From an uncultured Erysipelotrichaceae bacterium (GTDB lineage Bacteria > Bacillota_I > Bacilli_A > Erysipelotrichales > Coprobacillaceae), in assembly GCA_900550005.1 (NCBI GenBank), contig URQL01000120.1, positions 1 through 5,509 on the forward strand: DNA of 5,509 nt. Reading direction: 5' to 3'. Shown here one piece after another: positions 1 through 5,130 of the stretch (its first letter is position 1; every line of letters starts with the position of its first letter). Below the pieces are notes generated by a model. It did not search any database and was not told where the DNA came from. It saw only the letters and a program-made list of their open reading frames with translations. A program made the position numbers and the translations under genes.

Positions 1-399
1 AGAATTTCAAACCTTCTTCATTAGGTGTTTCATCATCCCCATTAGGGAAAATTCTAGCCCAGTTCATAGATAAACGGAATGTTTTAAATCCCATTTCTCC
101 CATTAAAGCAATATCTTCTTTATAGTGATGATGAAAATTTGTAGCCACATGACTAGGATAATATTTATTATCTAAGATTGTTGGGACAGCACTTTCAGGT
201 AAAAATCAATGTGTTTCACCAAATACCATTAAGTTTCACAGGTAGTTGGATTTTTCCAAGTTACTCTTCTAGTAACCGTGTGAGAACCACTTGTTAAAGT
301 GTCACTTGTATTGATCCCTTTACCTCCATCTTTAAAACCACTTTCATATTGGTTAGCGGCAGTAGCGCCACCCTATAAGAAATTTTTTGGGAAACTTAT
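1..399 (-). pseudogene. GH1 6-phospho-beta-glucosidase, broken 5' part (runs off left edge)
   Basis: Reading the minus strand from 399 gives the recognisable N-terminus of a glycoside hydrolase family 1 phospho-beta-glucosidase (SFPKNFL, GGATAANQYE, TWKNP, then YYPSHVATNF, HHHYKEDIALM, FKTFRLSMNWARIFPNGD, PNEEGLKF). Intact members (about 460-490 residues) are cytoplasmic and split PTS-imported phosphorylated beta-glucosides; only about 130 codons lie in the window. Four lesions are visible. The start codon is ATA (399-397) after a good AAAGGAGG site at 415-408. A TAG at 375-373 stands where the family has Trp (LWGGATAA). A frameshift lies near 231-229, since the downstream homology continues in another frame from 229. 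A TGA at 208-206 lies in that second frame, probably also a former Trp. It follows the EIIB gene by 16 bp and was clearly the next gene of that operon. The part beyond the edge could not be inspected. Confidence 0.9.
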
Positions 400-415
400 T
401 ACTTATTCCTCCTTT

Positions 416-832
416 CTATTTCTTATTTCGGTAAGCAACATTTCTTCTAATTTTTAAAACTTGATCTTCACCTGGAAAATGATAAGGATTCAATTTTGTT
501 TCTTCAAATCCTTTAATAATATCCTGAGCATCTGCGATAACTTCTTCAAAAATCATTGTTCCATACATTTGTGGGGGTAATAAATAAATCGGTTTACTTG
601 GATGTTCTTTTTCTACAAGTTCTTTGATCCATAAACGTAAGTGAGGACAAACCATAGTGACATCGTATTCTTCTACTTTAGCTGCTCCATTTTTAAATCC
701 AGCAACATTGATTGGATAAAAGTCAAAAGAATATTCACCTTGTAATCCTTTTTCTTCACATGCTTTTTGTAATTTTTGACATAAAAAACTAGAAGACATT
801 CCAGCTCCACAACTAATTAATATTTTAATCAT
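416..832 (-). CDS. PTS lactose/cellobiose-family EIIB component
   Basis: This is a 138-residue cytoplasmic phosphotransfer protein of the sugar phosphotransferase system. EIIB takes phosphate from EIIA on a cysteine and passes it to sugar bound by the EIIC permease. The N-terminal strand MIKILIS runs into the phosphocysteine P-loop CGAGMSSS, with the active Cys at residue 8, and a second beta-alpha unit follows (VTMVCPHLRLWIKEL, about 58-72). Typical EIIB-cellobiose domains are about 100-105 residues; this one carries about 30 extra C-terminal residues ending in the basic stretch KIRRNVAYRNKK. The start is fixed by AGGAGG at 846-841, 8 nt upstream. The next gene is a broken GH1 phospho-glucosidase, so the original substrate was probably a beta-glucoside, but no EIIC lies in the window and EIIA is a separate unit at 2695. 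Whether this EIIB still works, and with which permease, cannot be told. Confidence 0.88.
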   Translation of the reverse strand: MIKILISCGAGMSSSFLCQKLQKACEEKGLQGEYSFDFYPINVAGFKNGAAKVEEYDVTMVCPHLRLWIKELVEKEHPSKPIYLLPPQMYGTMIFEEVIADAQDIIKGFEETKLNPYHFPGEDQVLKIRRNVAYRNKK

Positions 833-861
833 TTTTCATTCCTCCTGTAATTTCTACAAGT

Positions 862-870
862 ATGATAGCA
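862..870 (-). promoter_or_regulatory. Extended -10 promoter of the EIIB operon
   Basis: On the minus strand TGC TATCAT (870-862) forms an extended -10 element, 16 nt before the AGGAGG site and 30 nt before the EIIB start codon. The hexamer 17 bp upstream (890-885, TTTCTA) is a poor -35. The promoter is therefore either an extended -10 type or needs an activator. Transcription would begin near 855, leaving a leader of little more than 20 nt. Confidence 0.5.
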
Positions 871-882
871 CAAACGCTTTCA
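869..882 (-). promoter_or_regulatory. CcpA cre-like site overlapping the EIIB promoter
   Basis: TGAAAGCGTTTGTG on the minus strand matches 12 of 14 positions of the catabolite-responsive-element consensus TGWAARCGYTWNCW, including the AARCGYT core. It overlaps the TG of the extended -10 and the spacer. In Bacillota, CcpA bound at such a position blocks initiation, so carbon catabolite repression of the EIIB/GH1 operon is the natural reading. This rests on sequence match only. Confidence 0.6.
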
Positions 883-909
883 ATTAGAAATGGCTAGATT
901 AGAAATAAA

Positions 910-924
910 TTTCAAAATTTGAAA
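910..924. promoter_or_regulatory. 15-bp palindrome in the divergent intergenic region
   Basis: TTTCAAA-A-TTTGAAA is a perfect 7-1-7 inverted repeat between the two divergent genes, roughly 55-70 bp upstream of the predicted EIIB start site and some 60 bp upstream of the aldo/keto reductase -35. It could be an operator for an activator of the weak EIIB promoter. It is also A+T only except for one G/C pair, so chance is possible. Confidence 0.3.
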
Positions 925-982
925 CCAAAAAGGATAAAAATAAAATGTAAGGGATATGCTTTTATAAATTTACAAAAAGCGC

Positions 983-1013
983 TTGACTTAAAGTTAACTC
1001 TAGGTTGTACAAT
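983..1013 (+). promoter_or_regulatory. MerR-type promoter with 19-bp spacer (aldo/keto reductase operon)
   Basis: The -35 TTGACT (983-988) and -10 TACAAT (1008-1013) are separated by 19 bp, the over-long spacing typical of promoters activated by MerR-family proteins, which twist the DNA to realign the two boxes. The spacer region holds the inverted repeat described at 987-1004. The start site would be near 1020. The reductase ribosome binding site AGGAGG (1033-1038) and ATG (1048) follow directly. Confidence 0.7.
987..1004 (+). promoter_or_regulatory. AdhR/MerR-family-like operator
   Basis: CTTAAAG-TTAA-CTCTAGG is an inverted repeat starting inside the -35 and lying in the spacer. Measured over 986-1005 about the centre 995/996, 8 of 10 base pairs are symmetric. 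From memory, the Bacillus subtilis AdhR (MerR/NmlR) operator is CTTAAAG-N4-CTTTAAG; the left half matches exactly and the right half at 5 of 7 bases. AdhR-type regulators respond to formaldehyde, methylglyoxal and similar electrophiles, which fits a downstream reductase. No merR gene lies in the window. Confidence 0.65.
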
Positions 1014-1047
1014 GAAATTGTAATTAATTTCAAGGAGGAATTAGAGA

Positions 1048-2163
1048 ATGGAATACAGTAAAATTGAAAAATTAGGAGTAAATCCATCACTTTTAGGATT
1101 TGGATGCATGCGTTTTCCTAAAAAAGAAGATGGAACAATTGATGAAGCAGAAGCTGAAAGAATGATTGATCATGCAATTGCAAATGGAGTAACTTATATT
1201 GATACAGCTTATCCATATCATGATGGAGCAAGTGAACCATTTGTAGGAAAAGTACTTAAAAAATATGACCGTAAAAGTTTTTATTTAGCTACTAAATTAC
1301 CAATGTTTAAAATTGAATCATTAGAAGAAGCTAAAGAAATTTTTGAAGAACAAATGAAAAGATTAGATGTAGATTATGTAGATTTCTACTTACTACATGC
1401 TTTAAATAAAACACAATGGCAAAAAGTGTTAGATTTAGGAATTTTACCTTATGTAGAAGAACTTAAAAAAGAAGGAAGAATTAAAAACTTAGGATTCTCT
1501 TTCCATGATGATTATGAAGTATTTGAAGAAATCGTAAATTATCGTGATTGGGATTTCTGCCAAATCCAATTAAACTACTTAGATACAGATATCCAAGCAG
1601 GTATGAAAGGTTATAAATTAACAAAAGAAAAAAATATTCCTTTAATTATTATGGAACCAATCAAGGGTGGAGCATTAGCTAACTTACCAGAAGATATTGC
1701 TCATGTCTTTACAGATTATAATCCAAATGTAAGTATTTCTAGTTGGGCATTACGTTTTGTAGCTTCATTAGAAAATGTTAAAGTTGTACTTAGTGGTATG
1801 TCTACTTTTGATCAAGTAGAAGATAACTTAGCTACATTTAAAGAATTTAAACCATTAACAGAAGAAGAATCTAAAGTTATTGATCAAGTTGCTAATATGA
1901 TCAAAGCTAAAACGAAAAATGGATGTACAGGATGTCGTTATTGTATGCCTTGTCCATTTGGAATCGATATTCCTGGTAACTTTAGAATCTGGAATGATTA
2001 TGGTATGTTAGGGGATAAAGAAGCCGCTAAAGCACGTTATGAACGCCAAGGAGATGCACGTGCAGAATTCTGTAAAAAATGTGGTAAATGTGAAAGAGTT
2101 TGTCCTCAAGCCATCAAAATCAGAGAAGATTTACAAGCTTTAGTACGTGATATTAATGAGTAA
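1048..2163 (+). CDS. Aldo/keto reductase with C-terminal double [4Fe-4S] ferredoxin domain
   Basis: This is a 371-residue cytoplasmic oxidoreductase. Residues 1 to about 270 are an aldo/keto reductase barrel. The presumed catalytic tetrad is Asp52 and Tyr57 (IDTAYPYH), Lys83 (LATKLP) and His117 (YLLHAL). Later barrel motifs include GFSFHDD (149-155), QLNY (174-177) and EPIKGGAL (203-210). The C-terminus carries two cysteine clusters: Cys293/296/299/302 (CTGCRYCMPCP) and Cys342/345/348/352 followed by Pro (CKKCGKCERVCP), the standard pattern for two [4Fe-4S] clusters. Such proteins form a known anaerobe-rich subfamily; the clusters suggest electron exchange with ferredoxin or flavodoxin as well as, or instead of, NADPH, but the substrate is unknown. 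The start is set by AGGAGG at 1033-1038. It shares an operon with the overlapping DUF3842 gene and has a MerR-type promoter, suggesting induction by reactive carbonyls or other electrophiles (inference). Confidence 0.93.
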   Translation: MEYSKIEKLGVNPSLLGFGCMRFPKKEDGTIDEAEAERMIDHAIANGVTYIDTAYPYHDGASEPFVGKVLKKYDRKSFYLATKLPMFKIESLEEAKEIFEEQMKRLDVDYVDFYLLHALNKTQWQKVLDLGILPYVEELKKEGRIKNLGFSFHDDYEVFEEIVNYRDWDFCQIQLNYLDTDIQAGMKGYKLTKEKNIPLIIMEPIKGGALANLPEDIAHVFTDYNPNVSISSWALRFVASLENVKVVLSGMSTFDQVEDNLATFKEFKPLTEEESKVIDQVANMIKAKTKNGCTGCRYCMPCPFGIDIPGNFRIWNDYGMLGDKEAAKARYERQGDARAEFCKKCGKCERVCPQAIKIREDLQALVRDINE

Positions 2164-2569
2164 AAAGATTATTGTTGTAGATGGACAAGGTGGCGGTATT
2201 GGTAAAAGTGTTGTAGAAAAATTAAGACAAGCTTTACCGGATAGTTTTATCATTGCTGTAGGAACAAATGCTTTAGCTACAAGTAATATGCTTAAAGCTG
2301 GAGCGAATGTTGGGGCTACTGGTGAAAATGCTGTGATTTACAATGCAAATCATGGGGATATTTTAGTAGGCCCAATCGGAATCGTTTTTGCAAATGCAAT
2401 GTATGGGGAAATTTCACCTAAGATGGCTTTAGCTATTCAAGAAAGTGAAATAAAAAAATTCTTAATTCCAGTTTCTAAATGTCCAGCTACAATTGTGGGA
2501 ATTGAAAATAAAAGTATAGGTGAATATGTTGACCAATGTGTACAAGAAATTCTAAAACTTGCATCTTAA
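2156..2569 (+). CDS. DUF3842 family protein (function unknown)
   Basis: A small 137-residue soluble protein that I recognise as DUF3842, a Bacillota/Clostridia family without an assigned function. It opens with the Rossmann-like strand and glycine-rich turn KKIIVVDGQGGGIGKS, suggesting nucleotide or dinucleotide binding. Further family-like stretches are AVGTNALATSNMLKAGA, GATGENAVIYNA, DILVGPIGIVFANAM and a late KFLIPVSKC with a cysteine. I chose ATG 2156 rather than the in-frame GTG 2147: it gives the expected start MSKKIIVVDG and overlaps the reductase stop by 8 bp (ATGAGTAA). There is no clear ribosome binding site upstream, so translation is probably coupled to the reductase. This tight coupling points to a joint role in the same redox process, possibly as cofactor-binding or regulatory partner, but that is inference. 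The last four codons and the stop lie inside the terminator hairpin. Confidence 0.87.
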   Translation: MSKKIIVVDGQGGGIGKSVVEKLRQALPDSFIIAVGTNALATSNMLKAGANVGATGENAVIYNANHGDILVGPIGIVFANAMYGEISPKMALAIQESEIKKFLIPVSKCPATIVGIENKSIGEYVDQCVQEILKLAS

Positions 2570-2585
2570 GATGCAAGTTTTTTTT
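2554..2585 (+). terminator. Intrinsic terminator of the reductase-DUF3842 operon
   Basis: A perfect 12-bp stem (2554-2565 with 2570-2581, core CTTGCATC/GATGCAAG, outer A:T pairs) closes a TTAA loop and runs into eight T residues (2578-2585). The DUF3842 stop codon TAA (2567-2569) is in the loop, so the stem doubles as coding sequence. It is a strong factor-independent terminator separating this operon from EIIA. Confidence 0.93.
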
Positions 2586-2594
2586 GTAAAAACC

Positions 2595-2608
2595 TGTTAA
2601 CGCTTCCT
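2595..2608 (+). promoter_or_regulatory. CcpA cre-like site upstream of the EIIA promoter
   Basis: TGTTAACGCTTCCT matches 13 of 14 positions of the cre consensus TGWAARCGYTWNCW, the only mismatch being T for A at position 4. It ends 7 bp before the -35 box, centred about 50 bp upstream of the predicted start site. In Bacillus, cre sites just upstream of the -35 (as at ackA) mediate CcpA activation rather than repression, so the sign of regulation here may be positive. It could instead be a repression site acting with another element. Confidence 0.6.
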
Positions 2609-2615
2609 TATTTAA

Positions 2616-2644
2616 TTGACAAACAACCTAAATCCATGTAAAAT
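2616..2644 (+). promoter_or_regulatory. Sigma-A-type promoter of the EIIA gene
   Basis: A perfect -35 TTGACA (2616-2621), a 17-bp spacer and -10 TAAAAT (2639-2644) form a strong housekeeping promoter. The start site would be near 2651, leaving a leader of about 44 nt before the EIIA ATG. This suggests high basal expression, adjusted by the cre-like site just upstream. Confidence 0.88.
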
Positions 2645-2694
2645 AGGGATGTAATTTAATTAATGACTTTTAACAAAGAAAGGATGTATAAAAC

Positions 2695-3006
2695 ATGGAT
2701 GAAATGGAAACAGTTATTATTAATTTAATCGTAAACAGCGGTAGCGCTCGTTCTTCAGCAATGGAAGCTATCCAATTCGCTAAAGAAGGAGATTTAGAAA
2801 AAGCTCATGAATCTTTAGAACAAGCTAAAGAAGCAGTTAACGAAGGACATCAATCTCAAACTCAATTAATTCAAGCTGAAATTAGAGGAGAAAAAGCTCC
2901 ATTATCATTATTAATGGTTCATGCTCAAGACCACCTAATGACTTCATTATTAGCTATCGATTTAGCTTCTGAATTTATTGACTTATACGAAAAAATTAGT
3001 AAATAA
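2695..3006 (+). CDS. PTS lactose/cellobiose-family EIIA component
   Basis: A 103-residue all-helical cytoplasmic protein of the PTS lactose/N,N'-diacetylchitobiose/cellobiose EIIA family, of normal length. It accepts phosphate from HPr on a histidine and hands it to an EIIB cysteine; the proteins work as trimers. The signature MVHAQDHLM places the phosphohistidine at His76 and the metal-binding Asp at Asp79. The conserved early helix NSGSARSSAMEAIQFAKEGD and the GHQSQTQLIQAE stretch (51-62) are also present. AAGGA (2680-2684) lies 10 nt before the ATG. The gene is a single transcription unit with its own promoter and cre-like site, not joined to EIIB or EIIC, so it may serve several permeases; the EIIB at 416-832 is an obvious candidate partner. 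A hairpin and then a GGDEF gene follow. Confidence 0.93.
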   Translation: MDEMETVIINLIVNSGSARSSAMEAIQFAKEGDLEKAHESLEQAKEAVNEGHQSQTQLIQAEIRGEKAPLSLLMVHAQDHLMTSLLAIDLASEFIDLYEKISK

Positions 3007-3023
3007 TGAAATAATTCTATTTA

Positions 3024-3056
3024 AAGGAGATAAACGATAATGTTTATCTCCTTGCT
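3024..3056 (+). terminator. Hairpin between EIIA and GGDEF genes (weak terminator or RBS-masking element)
   Basis: A perfect 12-bp stem (3024-3035 with 3042-3053; AAGGAGATAAAC pairing with GTTTATCTCCTT) closes a 6-nt GATAAT loop, 17 nt after the EIIA stop. The T-run behind it is broken (TTGCTTTTG), so termination is probably partial. The 5' arm contains a ribosome-binding-like AAAGGAG, placed 10 nt before an ATG (3040) that opens a 19-codon frame. The downstream GGDEF gene has no visible promoter and would depend on read-through. Confidence 0.6.
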
Positions 3057-3076
3057 TTTGTATAGGAGGCTTTTTT

Positions 3077-4198
3077 ATGGGAGACAGCATGAAAGATGAA
3101 GCTTTAAAAGAATACGAACAAATTAATTTGAGTTGGTTAAAACTTCATTTAGAAGTGGTTATTATTACTTCCTTAGTTTGTTTTTTAACTGAAATCTTGA
3201 TGATGTATGGATTAATGATCTGGGATCAGCTGGTGATTAGTGTATCAGATTATATTAGAAAATATGTTTTTTATCCTTCTTTTGCAAATATTATGATCAA
3301 TTTTATTGCTTATTATACTTATTGTTCTAAAAAGATAAAATTGGATACAAAAAAATTGGTATTATCTTTTTGCGCGATTGGGATTGGCTTGGTTGTAGCG
3401 TATGTACATAATTGTTTTGTGATTAGTTTACTTGGACTGTGTTTACCATCTTTACTTACTTTAATATATGAAGATAGAAAATTAACTTCAATCGTTAGTT
3501 TTACTTGCATATTTTTAGAATTGTTTTGCGCTTTTTTCTCAACTTATGATCCTATTCGTAATTTTGATTTAAGTTATGTATTTAATACGTTTGTATTAGT
3601 TGTGATTTCTCTTTGTGTATGGGTGATTTGTATTTATATTATTGTATTTATGCAAAGGAAACGTAATCAAATCATTTCCATTATGGAAGAAAGACAAAAG
3701 TTACGCTATCAAATCAATATTGATCCTCTAACTTTAGTTGGAAATAAACTTGCTTTAGAACAGGAAATCATGCATACTATGCAAAATGCAGACCAAGATG
3801 TCTATGGGTTGGTCATGTTAGATATAGATTATTTTAAACAAATCAATGATATGTATGGACATCTTTATGGGGATACTGTTTTACGTTTTTTAGGAAGAAG
3901 TCTAAGAGGAAATATCGGAATGCATCGACCCTATCGTTATGGTGGAGATGAATTTTGTATTCTTTTTAAAGGGGCATCTACCGAAGAAATTAAAGCGATG
4001 CTTCAAACAATACAACATGATTTGGATGAACATTTAGAAAAAGTGAGTGAAGATCAAATGCCTGTAACCATTAGTAGTGGATTAGCTTTTTTAGACAAAA
4101 AGGATGATGCGACATCTTGGATTCGTAAAGCAGACCAAGCTTTATACCAATCTAAAAGAAATGGACGTCATTGTTTTTCGACTTATCAAGAAATTTAG
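3077..4198 (+). CDS. Membrane-bound diguanylate cyclase (GGDEF domain)
   Basis: A 373-residue integral membrane protein predicted to make cyclic di-GMP from two GTP. About six hydrophobic segments are visible, near residues 25-48, 63-83, 93-110, 112-130, 136-155 and 169-193; they do not resemble a sensor domain I can name. A short charged linker leads into a full GGDEF domain (about 210-370): DPLTLVGNK (216-224), LDIDYFKQINDMYGH with metal-ligand Asp249 and GTP-contacting Asn257, the intact signature GGDEF at 289-293, SSGLAF, and the closing ADQALYQSKRNGR. The allosteric product-binding RxxD site expected five residues before GGDEF is absent (IGMH there), so normal c-di-GMP feedback inhibition is probably lost. 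TAGGAGG (3063-3069) lies 7 nt before ATG 3077, favouring it over the in-frame ATG at 3089. It is probably transcribed by read-through from the PTS EIIA gene. Confidence 0.9.
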   Translation: MGDSMKDEALKEYEQINLSWLKLHLEVVIITSLVCFLTEILMMYGLMIWDQLVISVSDYIRKYVFYPSFANIMINFIAYYTYCSKKIKLDTKKLVLSFCAIGIGLVVAYVHNCFVISLLGLCLPSLLTLIYEDRKLTSIVSFTCIFLELFCAFFSTYDPIRNFDLSYVFNTFVLVVISLCVWVICIYIIVFMQRKRNQIISIMEERQKLRYQINIDPLTLVGNKLALEQEIMHTMQNADQDVYGLVMLDIDYFKQINDMYGHLYGDTVLRFLGRSLRGNIGMHRPYRYGGDEFCILFKGASTEEIKAMLQTIQHDLDEHLEKVSEDQMPVTISSGLAFLDKKDDATSWIRKADQALYQSKRNGRHCFSTYQEI

Positions 4199-4206
4199 TA
4201 TTTCTT
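4188..4206 (+). other. Short hairpin spanning the GGDEF stop codon
   Basis: AAGAAAT (4188-4194) pairs with ATTTCTT (4200-4206) around a TTAGT loop that holds the TAG stop codon. With only 7 mostly A:U pairs and no T-run it is a poor terminator. It may contribute to 3'-end stability, or transcription may run on into the degV-family gene. Confidence 0.3.
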
Positions 4207-4208
4207 AG

Positions 4209-4236
4209 TTGCTTTAAATGAAAAGTAGTGTATAAT
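4209..4236 (+). promoter_or_regulatory. Promoter of the DegV-family gene
   Basis: A consensus -10 TATAAT (4231-4236) is preceded by TTGCTT (4209-4214) at 16 bp. The -35 is weak but has the TTG. The start site would be near 4243, just before the inverted repeat at 4250-4270. Confidence 0.7.
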
Positions 4237-4249
4237 GAATGTAGAGTTT

Positions 4250-4270
4250 AAAACTACATAAAGTAGTTTT
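4250..4270 (+). promoter_or_regulatory. Inverted repeat in the leader of the DegV-family gene
   Basis: AAAACTAC (4250-4257) and GTAGTTTT (4263-4270) form a perfect 8-bp inverted repeat with a 5-nt ATAAA gap, lying between the predicted start site and the AAGGA ribosome binding site (4275-4279). A further GTAG at 4241-4244 could pair with the same CTAC, giving an alternative fold. It may be an operator just downstream of the start site, or an RNA hairpin followed by a short T stretch. Confidence 0.45.
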
Positions 4271-4287
4271 CAGAAAGGAATTGTGCT

Positions 4288-5130
4288 ATGGTAAAAATTA
4301 TTACAGATTCATCAACAATGTATACAATCGATCAAGGTAAAGAATTAGGGTTTGATGTTATTCCATTAAGTGTTGCGATTAATAAAAAAACTTATGTTGA
4401 ATTGGAAGAAATGCAAAGCAAAGAATTTTTAGAATTAATTCAAGAAGGCGGAATTCCAACTTCCTCACAACCACCGATTGGTAAGATCGTAGAAGCTTAT
4501 GAAAAATATCCTGAAGAGGACATTATTGCAATTTTTATGTGTGATGGATTATCTGGGACTTATACAAGTGGTCTAAGTGCTGCACATATGGTAGATCATA
4601 CTCATCATATTGAAGTCGTAGATAGTGAAACATTATGTGGACCTCATCGTTATCTTGTTTTAAGAGCTCAACAATTAGCTAATGAAGGAAAAACAAAAGA
4701 AGAAATCATGAAAGAAATTGAAGGATTACGTGAAACAAGTAAATCTTTCTTGTTACCACAAGATTTTAATTTCTTAAAAAGAGGAGGACGTTTAACTCCT
4801 TTAGCAGCAAAACTTGGTGGTTTATTAAAAATTGTACCTATCATGACACAAACAAGCGATCATAAACGCTTAGAAAAACATGGTATTGGTCGAACTTTTA
4901 AAGCTGCTGTAGGTAAAATTGTTGACGAAATGCACGCTACAGGCGTTGATGACAGCTATGTTGTTATAATTTCACATGCCGGTGTAGAAACACAAGCCAA
5001 TGATGCAAAAGCAAAAATTAGAGAAGATTATCCAAATATTGATATTGAAATATTTGAATTGACTCCTGCCTTTATTACGCAAGGTGGACCAGCTTGTGTA
5101 GCTATTCAATGGATCAAAAAAGAACTTTAA
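4288..5130 (+). CDS. DegV family fatty-acid-binding protein (FakB-like)
   Basis: A 280-residue soluble protein, normal family length. DegV/FakB proteins bind one fatty acid molecule and, where the kinase FakA exists, present it for phosphorylation so that exogenous fatty acids enter phospholipid synthesis. Visible family motifs are the N-terminal KIITDSST (3-10), the TSSQPP loop (58-63), DGLSGTY (86-92), the FLKRGGRL segment (162-169), LLKIVPI (179-185) and the C-terminal GGPACVAI (266-273). AAGGA (4275-4279) lies 8 nt before the ATG. It has its own promoter and leader inverted repeat. No fakA gene is in view, so a role in fatty acid uptake rests on family knowledge; several DegV paralogues per genome are usual and ligand preference cannot be read here. 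The stop codon lies in the loop of a downstream hairpin. Confidence 0.92.
   Translation: MVKIITDSSTMYTIDQGKELGFDVIPLSVAINKKTYVELEEMQSKEFLELIQEGGIPTSSQPPIGKIVEAYEKYPEEDIIAIFMCDGLSGTYTSGLSAAHMVDHTHHIEVVDSETLCGPHRYLVLRAQQLANEGKTKEEIMKEIEGLRETSKSFLLPQDFNFLKRGGRLTPLAAKLGGLLKIVPIMTQTSDHKRLEKHGIGRTFKAAVGKIVDEMHATGVDDSYVVIISHAGVETQANDAKAKIREDYPNIDIEIFELTPAFITQGGPACVAIQWIKKEL

Noticed and set aside
206..375. TAG and TGA in the GH1 frame as recoding or an alternative genetic code
   Set aside because: The same frame also lacks an ATG and carries a frameshift, and all other genes use TGG for Trp with normal stops, so pseudogene decay is the simpler explanation.
974..987. Possible second cre around AAGCGCTT overlapping the -35 of the reductase operon
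   Set aside because: The core is palindromic, but both flanks miss the consensus (about 10 of 14 positions), and the MerR-type arrangement explains the promoter better.
2147..2155. GTG start at 2147 for the DUF3842 gene
   Set aside because: It would add only three residues (start, Ile, Leu) before the usual family start MSKKIIVVDG, has no ribosome binding site, and ATG 2156 gives a typical ATGAGTAA overlap.
3007..3076. Separate promoter for the GGDEF gene
   Set aside because: No pair of -35/-10 hexamers with acceptable spacing could be found in this 70-bp gap.
3319..3510. 63-codon open frame on the minus strand
   Set aside because: It lies wholly inside the GGDEF membrane region on the opposite strand, has no ribosome binding site context and no recognisable protein features; it is a shadow of AT-rich coding sequence.
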